The notes under the pieces were generated by a model, which saw only the letters and a list, made by a program, of their open reading frames with translations, made no database searches and had not been told where the DNA came from. Shown piece after piece: positions 23,390 to 32,983 of a stretch of 41,945 nt of DNA; within the stretch, counting starts at the first letter, position 1; each line of letters starts with the position of its first letter. The DNA lies in assembly GCA_947476485.1 (NCBI GenBank), contig CANJQU010000028.1, positions 1 to 41,945 of the forward strand, read 5' to 3'. Origin of the DNA: Chitinophagaceae bacterium. Its GTDB lineage: Bacteria > Bacteroidota > Bacteroidia > Chitinophagales > Chitinophagaceae. The position numbers were made by a program, and so were the translations under genes.

Positions 23390-26300
23390 TTAGTCAGCGG
23401 TCTTCACCAGCTTGTCGACTTTTATCTTATCGCCATCACCGTTGTAAACAGTGATCATGTATACTCCATTGGCAATATTGCTTACGTCTATGTCTTTAGC
23501 ATTTGCTATATCCATCACTACCCTGCCATCAACGCTACTGATAACAGCGCGCACCTTCATAGCCGCCTCGATATGTACCATGGTCTGCGCAGGGTTTGGA
23601 TAAATCCTTACTTCCTGCTGACTTACACCAGCTACATAGCTTGGGCCACCGCCCGAACCTGTGTTCAAAACATAAGCATCAGCGAATGACTGGCAACCGT
23701 TAGTGTCTGTAACCTGAACTTTGTAGCTGCCATAGCCTATAGCCGGTGTGCTGTAAGAAGTAGCACCGGATATTGCTACAAGATCCTTGTACCACTGATA
23801 GGTAACAAACCAGTTACCGGTTGAGAACATACCTGCTGCATAGCTTACTACCGGGTCTGGTAAAGGATGTTCAGTTACTGTAACGGGCAGCGTTGTATTA
23901 ACGCAGCTTCCTACGATGGTTATCTGAACAGTATAATCGCCGGGCATAGTTGCATTGTATATACCACCTACTGCACCTGGTATCAGCACACCATTATAGT
24001 ACCACTGGTAAGTTACTGTGCCAACAGCGCCTGAAATACTAGTGGCGAGCAATGAACTGCTACCCCAGCAAAAAGAAGCGGATGTAATCGGGACTATATA
24101 AGGGTTTGCGACAACGGTTACCACAGTATCAGCATGTGTCTGATCGCTGCAGCCGGTTACGGGGTTGGTCACCTTTACTGTGTAGCCACCACCAACTGTT
24201 ACGAGATAGGTAGCGTTCGTAGCCCCGCTTATCGCAGCACCTTCCAGATACCACTGATATGTAAATCCAGCCAAGGCAACCGCATTAAGGGTAACACTGC
24301 CACCCGCGCAGAACAAGGTAGGACCGCTTGGTGTGATCGACACATCGGGGAGCGGGTTAGCAGTTACGTTAGTTATTGCCGAGTTAGCACTGCAACCAAA
24401 ACCATTGGTTACCGTTACGTAATAGCTGCCTGACAATGAAGCAACGTAAGACTGTCCAATTTCGCCTGCGATCGGTCCTACACCGTCATGCCACTGGTAA
24501 GAGTAATCAGCATCATAGTTAGCGGTAATTGTTACACTGCCGCCATCGCAGAAAGTAATAGGACCAGACAATACAATATTTGCAGTTGGCGTGGGGTTAA
24601 CTGTTACCGATATCACGTTTGAGGTTGCAGAACAACCTGTAGCGTTAGTAACGATCACTGAATAATCACCGGCATCGGGCGTTGTAAATCCGCTGGCAGT
24701 CTCGCCCGGAATTGCAACGCCACCCATCAACCACTGATATGTAAGGCCCACTCCAATGTTGGCAACAAGGGTAATATTGCTTCCTTCGCATATTGAATAT
24801 ATACCCGTTGGCGCACCGATCACTGCAATCGGGGTATCAACGGTCACCAGCATCGAGGTCGAAGTGCCGGGACAACCGAAACTATTAAGCTCTGTTACCT
24901 GATAGTTGCCACCAATGCTGGCAATATAACTTGATGCGACAGCACCCGAGATAGCAACGCCACCGACATACCATTGATAGGTTATTCCGGTTCCTGTGTT
25001 TGCTGTAAGCACAACAAAGCTGCCCGGGCAGAAAGTGGTATCGCCAAGCGGTGTAATAATAGCAGCAGGGGCCGGATTGACGGTTATTGTTTTGAATACG
25101 TTACAGCCGGTGCCCAGTGAGAAAGTGATATTAGCAGTGCCTGCAGCCACCCCGGTAACTACCCCGGTTGCTGCGCCCACAGTTGCCACCGCAGTATTGC
25201 TGCTCGTCCATGTACCGGGACTGGCAGCATCAGTAAGATTTATTGTCTGCCCGGGACATACAACGCTCGGCCCGGTGATCAGTGATGGTAATGCATTCAC
25301 GGTAATAGACATGGTCACATAGCAAGAAGTCGGAAGTCTGTAGGTAATGGTTGTTACGCCATTTGATACACCCGTTACCACGCCACCTGCGCTGATCGCT
25401 GCTATCAAAATATTCGCACTGCTCCAGGTGCCACCGCCTGTGGCATCACTCAAGGTTACTGTAGAGCCCACACAAACCTGGTTGGCACCACTGATCGCTG
25501 ATGGCAGCGGGTTGACGGTTACGACCGCAGTTACTGTACAGCCGGTACCTATAGTATAGGTAATGACAACGGTACCCGCAATAACACCGGTAACAACGCC
25601 GGTGCCGCTTACTGTAGCATTGCCATTGCTGGCGCTCCAGGTGCCACCGCCAGTAGCATCAGACAAGCTGGTAGTTGAACCCACACAGACCGTCCTTGTT
25701 CCTGAAATAGCCACAGGGAGCGGTTGAACTGTAACTACCGCGGTAGCTGCACATGAACCGATGGTGTAGGAAATAGTAGAAGTGCCTGTTGTAACACCGG
25801 TTACCAGTCCGGTTGCATCAACTGTAGCAACGGCAGTAGTGACACTTGTCCAGGTACCGCCAGCATCGGCATCGGAGAGCTGCGTCGTGAGGCCCAGGCA
25901 TACGGCCAGCGGCCCTGATATTGGTGCAGGCTGGAGGTTCACTGTTACTATTGCTGTAACCGCGCAGCCGCTAATGTCATAAGAGATCGTAGCAGTACCT
26001 ACACCAGTTCCGGTAACAAGACCGGTAGCGCTTATGGTAGCGATACCCGGAGGCGGCGCTACGCTCCATACACCACCACCTGTGGCATCACTAAGCTGCG
26101 TAGTAAAGCCATTACATACACTAAGTGTACCTGTTATAGCAACGGGCTGCGAATTAACGGTAACCACGGCTGTTGCAGCGCAACTGCCTATTGTATAAGA
26201 TATAGTTGTTGTGCCCAGGGTGATGCCGGTAACGAGACCAGTTGCATCTACCGTTCCGACAGAAGGTGTAACACTTGTCCAAGTGCCACCACCGGTGACG

Positions 26301-29300
26301 TCAGAAAGTTGCGTGGTATAGCCCTGGCAAACACCAAGCGCACCAGATATAGCAGCAGGCTGTGTATTGACCGTAACTATTGCGGTTGCCGCACAACCAC
26401 TGATGTCATAAGAAATAGTGGCAGTGCCTACACCAATACCGGTAACAAGCCCTGTTGCGCTTATCGTAGCGACACCCGGAGGCGGAGCCACACTCCATAC
26501 ACCGCCACCTGTAGCATCGGTGAGCTGGGTAGTGAAGCCGTTACATACGCTGAGCGTACCGGTTATGGCAACAGGTTGTGAATTCACGGTAACGACTACT
26601 GTAGCAGCGCAACTGCCTATTGTGTAAGATATAGTTGTTGTGCCGAGTGCGATGCCGGTTACCAGCCCGGTTCCGGATACTGTTCCAACAGCGGTTGTGA
26701 CGCTGGTCCAGACACCACCTGCAGTAGCATCGGAAAGCTGGGTAGTAAAGCCCTGGCAAACACCGAGCGCACCAGATATTGCAGCGGGCTGTGTGTTAAC
26801 CGTTACGATGGTAGTAACAGCACAACTGCCAAGTGTATATGAGATCACTGAAGTACCAACCCCTACACCGGTAACCAGGCCACCCGCGGATATTGTTGCC
26901 ACACCAGTGGTAACGCTAGACCAGACACCGCCGCCCGTAGCATCGGACAATGGTAAAGTGAATGTCTGGCAAATAGGCCCTGTATTGCCGGTAATAGCTG
27001 CAGGCTCAGTATTCACTGTTACCACAGCAAACGCTGCACAAGTGCCTAATGTATAAGATATAGTTGTTGTACCCGTGCTGATACCTGTCACAACACCAGA
27101 GGCATCTACTGTGCCAACAGTGGTAGTAGTACTAGACCAGGTGCCGCCGCCGGTGGCATCTGTAAGCGCTGTAGTGAAACCAACACAGACACTCATAACA
27201 CCCGTGATTGCCGCAGGTTGTGTATTAACTGTGACTACCGCAGTGGAGGCGCAGCCACCTAAAGTATAGGAGATAGTTGATGTACCGGGAGAAACACCGG
27301 TAACAACGCCACCCGCAGTAATAGTGGCGACACCAGTTGTAACGCTGCTCCACACCCCGCCTGCAGGACTATCCGACAAGGTAGTTGTAAAGGTCTGACA
27401 AACGGAAAGTGTACCAAGGATGGCACCGGGCTGCGTATTTACAGTTACGACAACCGAAGTGGCGCAAGTTCCTAAAGTATATGAAATGATCGTTGTTCCT
27501 GCACCGATGCCCGTAACATGACCTGTCGCATCGACAGTGCCGACGGCACCAGCAGAGCTGCTCCATGTGCCACCGCCAATAGCGTCAGTGAGGGCAGTAA
27601 CTGAGCCAACACATACGCTTGTTGTTCCGGTAATGGCTGTAGGTTGTGTATTAACAGTAACCACGGCTGTAGCAGCGCAACCACCCAAAGTATACGAAAT
27701 CGTTGATGTGCCTGCCAAGACACCCGTAACAACACCACCTGCAGATATTGTTGCAACTGAAGGTGTAACGCTGCTCCATACGCCGCCCGCAGGGCTGTCG
27801 GATAAAGTTGTTGTTAATGTCTCGCAGACATGCAATGTTCCCAGGATGAGACCAGGCTGTGTATTTACTGTTACGACCTGCACAGCAGAGCAGCCACCTA
27901 TGGTGTAGGAGATGACGGTAGAACCAACGGCAATACCGGTTACATTTCCTGAACCATCTACTGTACCTACCGATGTAATGGCGCTGCTCCAGGTACCACC
28001 TGCAGTGGCACTGGTGAGGGAAGTTACTGAGCCAACACATACTGTGGGTATGCCGGTTATAGCTGCCGGTGTAAGGTTTACCGTGATATCCTTTGTGACG
28101 ATACAACCACCACCTAAACTATAAGTGATCGTAGCAACACCCGGGGCCACCCCTGTTACGAGGCCTGTGGATAAACCGACAGTTGCGGTACCGGTGGCGC
28201 TGCTTGTCCAGGTACCGGAACCAATGAGATCACTGAGACTAATGGAAGACCCGGCGCAGACACTTGATGCGCCCAAAATAGCAGTAGGCGCCGGATTTAC
28301 CGTTACAACGGCGGTAATTACACAACCCGTGGCAAGTGTAAACGTGATGATACTGGTGCCTGCAGCAACGCCAGTGACGACACCGGAAGACAGCCCGACT
28401 GTTGCAACGCCGGTGTTACCGCTGATCCAGGTGCCGGAGCCACTGACATCAGATAATGTTGTCGTTGCACCTTCGCACACGCTGAGTGTTCCGGATATAG
28501 ATGAAGGAAGCGGATTTACCGTTACTACTGCTACAGTATAACATCCTGCGGCGGTAGTGAATGTGATATTTGAAGTGCCTGCGGATACCCCGGTGACAAC
28601 CCCTGTGCCTGAAACAACTGTAGCCACACCCGGGGAACCGCTGCTCCATGTGCCTGTACTTCCGTCGGTCAATGTTGTTGTGAGACCTACGCAGACAGAC
28701 CTTGTGCCGTTAATAACACCAGGCAAAGGATTTACGGTTACGACCTGCACTGTATAACAGCCCACGGAAGCAGTGTAACTAATGGCTGCTGTTCCTGCGC
28801 TAACGCCGGTAACAACACCAGTACCGGTAACGGTAGCAACACCGGTATTGCCGCTGGCCCATGTGCCACCAGTTACTATATCGGTAAGATTTGTGGTAGC
28901 ACCCACACAAACAGTGGCAGCGCCGGTGATCACACCGCTATTACAAGTGGTCCAGCGATAAACCTGGCCGTTTGCCGGGGAAGGATTAAGACCGGTTGTA
29001 AAAGTAATGCTGGAAGGTACAGGAGCTGTGCCGACATTCGGGAGCGTCTGCCAGTCAGTTAAACTATTACCGATGCCTATTGTTGCCGTTCTGCCTGAGT
29101 AAGTGGAGTTTCCGTAGCAAAAATCAATGATATTTGACGCTTCATAAAGCTTGACCTGAAAATTTGCCCTTATCGTCGCATCTGACCAAGTGACCCATTG
29201 CCTCCACTCAAATGTAAATACCCGGCTCCCTACCGCGCCAGTAGTGCTGTAATAAACGGGTAAACTGGCACCGGAAGATGATATACCTTCAAGATCGTCC

Positions 29301-29653
29301 CAATATGCCATGAGCATACCTACACCGCCTGCATTTAAGCCCATATTAGCGGCATTATTAGTATAACTCTGGACACCACCGGCACAAAAACCACCTAATG
29401 ATAAAAAGCCATTTGAGTTAGCGGCAACTGTGGTATAGGGTACCCCACAATAATAAAACGTAAACCCGATCGGAATACCACATACACCACAATCATCACA
29501 TGCGAGCGCAGTGGTAGATGTACCTGAGCCAGATATACTTGTGTAAGGACTTGAAAACGCACTGAAGCCATAAGAAGCCGCAGTTTGCGCATAGCCTTTG
29601 ATACCTAAGCAAGTAAATGCAATAAACAAAAAGAGTAAACTAAGCTTTTTCAT
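23390..29653 (-). CDS. Giant repetitive T9SS-exported surface protein (BIG2 and Ig-like repeats)
   Basis: The frame is open from 29734, but MKKLSLLFLFIAFTCLGIKGYA-Q at 29653 is the proper signal peptide start, giving 2087 residues. An N-terminal domain (~24-236) has NSNGFLSLGGFCAGG and VFTFEWRQWVTW, resembling the N-terminal domain of other Bacteroidota adhesins. About 18 BIG2-like repeats of ~72 residues follow (~238-1535). Each has a pattern like AITGTLSVC-G-TT-LSDATGG-GTWSS--VATVS-TGVVTGV--GT-TISYT-GC-ATAVVTVN. Six Ig-like repeats with a YQWY core come next (~1535-2005). The last ~78 residues are a type A sorting domain (VRIYPNPAQTMVHIE...NGVYMITV). The rod-like shape suggests an adhesin or filamentous surface structure; ligand unknown. 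The many open frames on the plus strand here are shadows. Confidence 0.93.
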   Translation of the reverse strand: MKKLSLLFLFIAFTCLGIKGYAQTAASYGFSAFSSPYTSISGSGTSTTALACDDCGVCGIPIGFTFYYCGVPYTTVAANSNGFLSLGGFCAGGVQSYTNNAANMGLNAGGVGMLMAYWDDLEGISSSGASLPVYYSTTGAVGSRVFTFEWRQWVTWSDATIRANFQVKLYEASNIIDFCYGNSTYSGRTATIGIGNSLTDWQTLPNVGTAPVPSSITFTTGLNPSPANGQVYRWTTCNSGVITGAATVCVGATTNLTDIVTGGTWASGNTGVATVTGTGVVTGVSAGTAAISYTASVGCYTVQVVTVNPLPGVINGTRSVCVGLTTTLTDGSTGTWSSGSPGVATVVSGTGVVTGVSAGTSNITFTTAAGCYTVAVVTVNPLPSSISGTLSVCEGATTTLSDVSGSGTWISGNTGVATVGLSSGVVTGVAAGTSIITFTLATGCVITAVVTVNPAPTAILGASSVCAGSSISLSDLIGSGTWTSSATGTATVGLSTGLVTGVAPGVATITYSLGGGCIVTKDITVNLTPAAITGIPTVCVGSVTSLTSATAGGTWSSAITSVGTVDGSGNVTGIAVGSTVISYTIGGCSAVQVVTVNTQPGLILGTLHVCETLTTTLSDSPAGGVWSSVTPSVATISAGGVVTGVLAGTSTISYTLGGCAATAVVTVNTQPTAITGTTSVCVGSVTALTDAIGGGTWSSSAGAVGTVDATGHVTGIGAGTTIISYTLGTCATSVVVTVNTQPGAILGTLSVCQTFTTTLSDSPAGGVWSSVTTGVATITAGGVVTGVSPGTSTISYTLGGCASTAVVTVNTQPAAITGVMSVCVGFTTALTDATGGGTWSSTTTTVGTVDASGVVTGISTGTTTISYTLGTCAAFAVVTVNTEPAAITGNTGPICQTFTLPLSDATGGGVWSSVTTGVATISAGGLVTGVGVGTSVISYTLGSCAVTTIVTVNTQPAAISGALGVCQGFTTQLSDATAGGVWTSVTTAVGTVSGTGLVTGIALGTTTISYTIGSCAATVVVTVNSQPVAITGTLSVCNGFTTQLTDATGGGVWSVAPPPGVATISATGLVTGIGVGTATISYDISGCAATAIVTVNTQPAAISGALGVCQGYTTQLSDVTGGGTWTSVTPSVGTVDATGLVTGITLGTTTISYTIGSCAATAVVTVNSQPVAITGTLSVCNGFTTQLSDATGGGVWSVAPPPGIATISATGLVTGTGVGTATISYDISGCAVTAIVTVNLQPAPISGPLAVCLGLTTQLSDADAGGTWTSVTTAVATVDATGLVTGVTTGTSTISYTIGSCAATAVVTVQPLPVAISGTRTVCVGSTTSLSDATGGGTWSASNGNATVSGTGVVTGVIAGTVVITYTIGTGCTVTAVVTVNPLPSAISGANQVCVGSTVTLSDATGGGTWSSANILIAAISAGGVVTGVSNGVTTITYRLPTSCYVTMSITVNALPSLITGPSVVCPGQTINLTDAASPGTWTSSNTAVATVGAATGVVTGVAAGTANITFSLGTGCNVFKTITVNPAPAAIITPLGDTTFCPGSFVVLTANTGTGITYQWYVGGVAISGAVASSYIASIGGNYQVTELNSFGCPGTSTSMLVTVDTPIAVIGAPTGIYSICEGSNITLVANIGVGLTYQWLMGGVAIPGETASGFTTPDAGDYSVIVTNATGCSATSNVISVTVNPTPTANIVLSGPITFCDGGSVTITANYDADYSYQWHDGVGPIAGEIGQSYVASLSGSYYVTVTNGFGCSANSAITNVTANPLPDVSITPSGPTLFCAGGSVTLNAVALAGFTYQWYLEGAAISGATNATYLVTVGGGYTVKVTNPVTGCSDQTHADTVVTVVANPYIVPITSASFCWGSSSLLATSISGAVGTVTYQWYYNGVLIPGAVGGIYNATMPGDYTVQITIVGSCVNTTLPVTVTEHPLPDPVVSYAAGMFSTGNWFVTYQWYKDLVAISGATSYSTPAIGYGSYKVQVTDTNGCQSFADAYVLNTGSGGGPSYVAGVSQQEVRIYPNPAQTMVHIEAAMKVRAVISSVDGRVVMDIANAKDIDVSNIANGVYMITVYNGDGDKIKVDKLVKTAD
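25928..26785 (-). repeat. Tandem duplication of a 429-bp double-repeat unit inside the giant gene
   Basis: Two adjacent 429-bp units (25928-26356 and 26357-26785) each encode a pair of BIG2-like repeats. The pairs are nearly identical in protein. Each has a first repeat with GALGVCQG and a second with the otherwise unique WSVAPPPG and YDISGC. At DNA level they differ mainly at third codon positions. The unit therefore arose by duplication of two repeats at once. Confidence 0.75.
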
Positions 29654-29885
29654 GTTTGAAAATTTGGTGTTAATTATTGCTCTGTTTTTAACAAAAAAAA
29701 CCGGTGGCACACCCTTTTTGGGGTATACACACAAAATTCGTACGTTAAAGATAGGATTTTTATCCTAAAATTAACTTTTCAGCAATCTTTATTAAAAAAT
29801 ATTAACCAGTGGAAAGAAGTGGAATTCCATTAATAGCCAACCGCTAATAAATGCATGTTCTGCGCGCTTATTCCATGATCCTGTA

Positions 29886-30404
29886 TTAATGGCCGCCAAC
29901 CCGTAAGCTTTGCCCGAAATAGTGGCAGGAATAGGAAATGGTATCCTGCTCAACGGCATAGGTCATCCAGAGGCTATCGTTGCTCAGCTTACCCCAGCCA
30001 CTATAAGTGACCCCGTTATTTGCACCGATAAATGTGAAAGAATCTGTAGACCTGATGGTACATATGGCGCTATCCTGGAGATTGCCTATGAAATTCTTCA
30101 TGGTGAATAAGAACGGATTTTCGGCAATAGCTAAAAGCTGGATGGAATACTGGTGCCAATGGCCGAGGAAGTTGCTGCAGGTATCGCCGCCATTGTAAGT
30201 GAAGATAAACTTATCCCTGCTCTGCGTTTCGCACCGCAAGCCTTCGTAGCCAACGGGGCACTGACATATACCGCCATCGCAGGTGCCTTTGTGAAGGCAC
30301 ACCACATTATGGCATTTGTCTTTATTGCAGGATGTATATGAAAGCACACCAATGAGCGCAAGCATAACAAAAGAAGAAAGCAGTATAAAGCGAATGTGTT
30401 TCAT
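29886..30404 (-). CDS. Lipoprotein with one EGF-like domain
   Basis: The 172-residue product has an N-terminal lipoprotein-like signal ending SYTSC (Cys26). An EGF-like domain follows directly, with the six-cysteine pattern Cys31, 36, 42, 47, 49 and 58 (CHNVVCLHKGTC, then CQCPVGYEGLRC). A ~110-residue beta-rich domain follows (FIFTYNGGDTCSNF...GHYFGQSLRVGGH-like) with a few cysteines. The -3 residue of the lipobox is unusual (Tyr-Thr-Ser-Cys), so lipidation is probable but not certain. It faces the same way as the giant surface protein, with a 232-bp gap. The domain may bind a partner on the cell surface; function is unknown. Confidence 0.8.
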   Translation of the reverse strand: MKHIRFILLSSFVMLALIGVLSYTSCNKDKCHNVVCLHKGTCDGGICQCPVGYEGLRCETQSRDKFIFTYNGGDTCSNFLGHWHQYSIQLLAIAENPFLFTMKNFIGNLQDSAICTIRSTDSFTFIGANNGVTYSGWGKLSNDSLWMTYAVEQDTISYSCHYFGQSLRVGGH

Positions 30405-30848
30405 AAACGGAATTTGAGGCTAATATATCAAATCTTTGGCCAAAGATAACTTTTGGCGAGCATATTTTTCATACAATTATTTTGATCGCGGCCGAAAGTC
30501 GAGGTAAGACAGTAAGCCGGGGAGGGCATTATTAATCGCCTGTTGAAAAAAGGACCTGGCATCTGTGGCCGGAGCGTTCGCCGTGAGGAGGTAGTTGCTC
30601 TATCGGAGGAATTACCCAGTAGCAATAAAAAGCCCCGCAGGGTGTGCAGGGCTTGTAGTTCTCACGGTGTCAGGGGGATATCTTGAGTGAGGAGAAATCT
30701 CTTTACAAAGCAAATTTAAGGATAACAAGTTATTAAACATCCATTTTTTAAAAAAGATTTATAGAAATTATACATTATTACGTTTCATTGAAACAGACAA
30801 CATACTGTATCTTCGCATTTTTACGTTATCCAGCAATTAAACCAATAC
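30405..30848. other. Intergenic region between the EGF lipoprotein and porT
   Basis: The 444-bp divergent gap has no gene that I can support. It contains a hairpin-capable segment around 30627-30651 (AAGCCC-CGCAGGGTGTGCA-GGGCTT, no U-run). The last part is very AT-rich and ends with the porT promoter (30788-30816). No tRNA-like T-loop motif was found. Confidence 0.45.
30788..30816 (+). promoter_or_regulatory. porT promoter (TTG - 18 bp - TATCTTCG)
   Basis: A TTG at 30788-30790 is separated by 18 bases from TATCTTCG (30809-30816), one mismatch from the Bacteroidota -7 consensus TAnnTTTG. The spacing is ideal for the Bacteroidota primary sigma factor. It lies 33 bases before the porT start codon. 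Confidence 0.6.
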
Positions 30849-31550
30849 ATGCGCAGGGGCTATTCATTTTTTATTGTTGCTTTAATGTTGTTTGCAAAAC
30901 CTGCATTAGCTCAACGTCCGCTGCTGAATATGCCCGAGCATGACGACAAACCTTACTACTTTGGTATAACATTTGGGTTTAACACATCGGTTTACCAGAT
31001 CAGCTATACGTCAGCATTTGCCAATACGGATACATTTAAGCGGATACAGCCACACTGGCAGCCGGGCTTCAATCTTGGCCTTATCGGCAACCTGAGGCTT
31101 TCCAGCTTTATAGATCTGCGTTTTGTTCCATCGCTGGCATTTGCGTCTAAAAATCTAAATTATCAATACGGATCCCCAAGCGACAGTACGGTGAATAAGA
31201 CCATCGAATCTATATATATGCACCTGCCGCTGCAACTGAAATTCAAGAGCGACCGTATCAAGAATTTCCGTTTCTATGGACTCGGCGGAATCAAATTTGA
31301 CTATGACCTTGCTGCCAATGCTCGCTCCCGCCGCCCGGATGAATTTTTGAAAGTGAGCCCGAATGATTTTGGCTACGAGATCGGCGTGGGCTTCGAGTTC
31401 TTCAATCCAAACTTTATTTTTTCGCCCGAGATAAAACTCAGCCAGGGACTCACAAACCAGCTCTACCCCGACCATGGGCTGCAGCTAACAAATGCGATCA
31501 ATACCCTAAAAACGCGTATGATCGTTATTTCCATTCACCTTGAGGGGTAG
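30849..31550 (+). CDS. porT: Type IX secretion protein PorT
   Basis: The 233-residue product has a signal peptide (MRRGYSFFIVALMLFAKPALA, then QR) and a short leader, then an eight-stranded-type outer-membrane barrel. Family marks of PorT/SprT are the opening MPEHDDKPYYFGITFGFNTS, the IYMHLPLQLKFKSDRIKNFRFYGLGGIKFDYDLA strand pair, PNDFGYEIGVGFEFFNPNFIFSPEIKLSQGLTN and the end LKTRMIVISIHLEG. PorT is a Sec-exported outer-membrane protein required for T9SS. Length matches the family (about 230-245). It has its own well-spaced promoter. A generic PorT-family barrel paralogue cannot be fully excluded. The two T9SS cargos in the window support the assignment. Confidence 0.8.
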   Translation: MRRGYSFFIVALMLFAKPALAQRPLLNMPEHDDKPYYFGITFGFNTSVYQISYTSAFANTDTFKRIQPHWQPGFNLGLIGNLRLSSFIDLRFVPSLAFASKNLNYQYGSPSDSTVNKTIESIYMHLPLQLKFKSDRIKNFRFYGLGGIKFDYDLAANARSRRPDEFLKVSPNDFGYEIGVGFEFFNPNFIFSPEIKLSQGLTNQLYPDHGLQLTNAINTLKTRMIVISIHLEG

Positions 31551-31700
31551 GTTGTAAGTGATAAGTTGATAAGTGACAAGGTCCATGCTTCGTCACTGTC
31601 GTATCAACCGACCAAAACATATTCAATATTACCGATACAGCTATGCACAGAATCAATTGGTTTCTGTGTGACAATCCCTTTTTTGCCCCAATTAAAAACT

Positions 31701-31708
31701 TAAATTTG
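31701..31708 (+). promoter_or_regulatory. -7 box immediately upstream of the thiolase gene
   Basis: TAAATTTG matches TAnnTTTG and ends six bases before the ATG at 31714. The nearest TTG (31683-31685) is only 15 bases upstream. If used, the transcript would be nearly leaderless, which is unusual enough to check. Confidence 0.4.
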
Positions 31709-31713
31709 CAGCC

Positions 31714-32919
31714 ATGAAAGAAGCATTCATAGTTGATGGTATCCGTACACCGATAGGGAATTTCAGGGGCGCATTGTCGAATATGCGCACAGACGATCTT
31801 GCTGCGCTGGTGATGCGCAAGCTTGTGGAAAGAAACCCTTCGATACCAGATGGCGTGATAGATGATGTGATCTTTGGCTGTGCGAACCAGGCCGGCGAGG
31901 ATAACAGGAATGTATCGCGGATGGCGCTGCTGCTGGCGGGCATACCCTGGAGTGTGCCTGGCGAAACTGTGAACAGGCTTTGTGCTTCGGGCATGTCGGC
32001 GGTGATAAATGCAGCGCAGGCGATACGCTCAGGTGATGGGGATGTATTTATTGCGGGCGGTGTGGAGCATATGACGCGCGGTCCGTGGGTGATCTCGAAG
32101 ACGTCGCAACCCTTCGGGCAGGATGCCCAGATGTTTGATTCAAGTTTCGGGTGGCGGTTCATCAATCCTAAAATGCATGAGCTGTACGGTACAGATGCTA
32201 TGGGCGTGACAGCGGAGAACCTGGCCGAAATGTATAACATCAGCCGTGACGACCAGGATGCTTTTGCATACAACTCACAGATGAAGGCCGCTGCTGCACA
32301 GAATTCGGGCAGGCTGGCCGAAGAGATAACCGCGGTGGAGATGCCGGGTAAAAAAGGTGAAGTAACAACGGTGAGCAAGGATGAATTTCTGAAACCGTCT
32401 ACAACGATAGAGAAGCTGGGGCAGTTAAAAACTGCATTCAAGAAAGGTGGTACCGTTACTGCGGGTAATGCGTCGGGGCTTAACGATGGCGCAGCGGCGC
32501 TGTACATACTGTCGGGTGATGCGGTGAAGACCTATAATGCCACACCTAAGGCACGGATAGTGAGCTCGGCGGTGGTGGGTGTGGAACCCCGTATTATGGG
32601 TATTGGACCGGTAGGGGCTACCAATAAGGCTCTTGCTAAGGCCGGCCTAACGCTAAATGACATAGATGTTATAGAACTGAATGAAGCCTTTGCTGCGCAG
32701 AGCCTGGCGTGTATTCGTCAACTGGGACTGGCAGATAATGATCCCCGCATTAACCCTAATGGTGGCGCTATTGCTATAGGGCATCCGCTGGGCATGTCGG
32801 GGGCGCGCATTATTTATTCGGCAGCGCTGGAGTTGCAGAAAACGCAGAAGCGTTATGCGCTGGCGACCATGTGTATAGGGCTTGGGCAAGGGTATGCGGT
32901 GATCATTGAAAGGGTGTAA
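31714..32919 (+). CDS. Acetyl-CoA C-acyltransferase (PcaF/PaaJ-like thiolase)
   Basis: The 401-residue cytosolic thiolase has all family residues. Cys90 in [11 protein letters not shown] is the nucleophile. [22 protein letters not shown], His357 in [12 protein letters not shown] and Cys387 in TMCIGLGQG complete the active site. Segments [14 protein letters not shown] and [23 protein letters not shown] are typical of the 3-oxoadipyl-CoA / beta-ketoacyl-CoA thiolase branch. It splits a 3-oxoacyl-CoA to acetyl-CoA and a shorter acyl-CoA, in fatty-acid or aromatic-acid breakdown. No beta-oxidation genes neighbour it, so the substrate is undecided. The -7 box is very close to the start. Confidence 0.92.
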   Translation: MKEAFIVDGIRTPIGNFRGALSNMRTDDLAALVMRKLVERNPSIPDGVIDDVIFGCANQAGEDNRNVSRMALLLAGIPWSVPGETVNRLCASGMSAVINAAQAIRSGDGDVFIAGGVEHMTRGPWVISKTSQPFGQDAQMFDSSFGWRFINPKMHELYGTDAMGVTAENLAEMYNISRDDQDAFAYNSQMKAAAAQNSGRLAEEITAVEMPGKKGEVTTVSKDEFLKPSTTIEKLGQLKTAFKKGGTVTAGNASGLNDGAAALYILSGDAVKTYNATPKARIVSSAVVGVEPRIMGIGPVGATNKALAKAGLTLNDIDVIELNEAFAAQSLACIRQLGLADNDPRINPNGGAIAIGHPLGMSGARIIYSAALELQKTQKRYALATMCIGLGQGYAVIIERV

Positions 32920-32920
32920 C

Positions 32921-32963
32921 TGTCTGAACCTTGATTTTCCCGATTGAAGGATTAATTTGATTT
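32921..32963 (-). repeat. TGTCTGAA-type dispersed repeat, copy 2
   Basis: TGTCTGAACCTTGATTTTCC at 32921-32940 and the following ~20 bases match the reverse complement of 3475-3522. It fills the gap between the convergent thiolase and DUF2130 genes. It may influence transcript ends. Confidence 0.55.
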
Positions 32964-32983
32964 AGGGGTATGTGTTTACAGGT

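Noticed and set aside
24996-28757. Series of plus-strand open frames (60-140 codons) over the giant surface-protein gene
   Set aside because: They recur with the period of the repeats on the other strand and have monotonous Val/Thr/Pro composition without start signals. They are shadows of the BIG2-like repeats.
30600-30680. Small structured RNA or tRNA in the gap before porT
   Set aside because: A short GC hairpin is present, but no tRNA T-loop, no U-tract and no second copy were found, so it is not supported.
31692-32507. 271-codon minus-strand frame opposite the thiolase
   Set aside because: The thiolase on the plus strand has every catalytic motif. The antisense frame is Ser/Ala-rich without domains.
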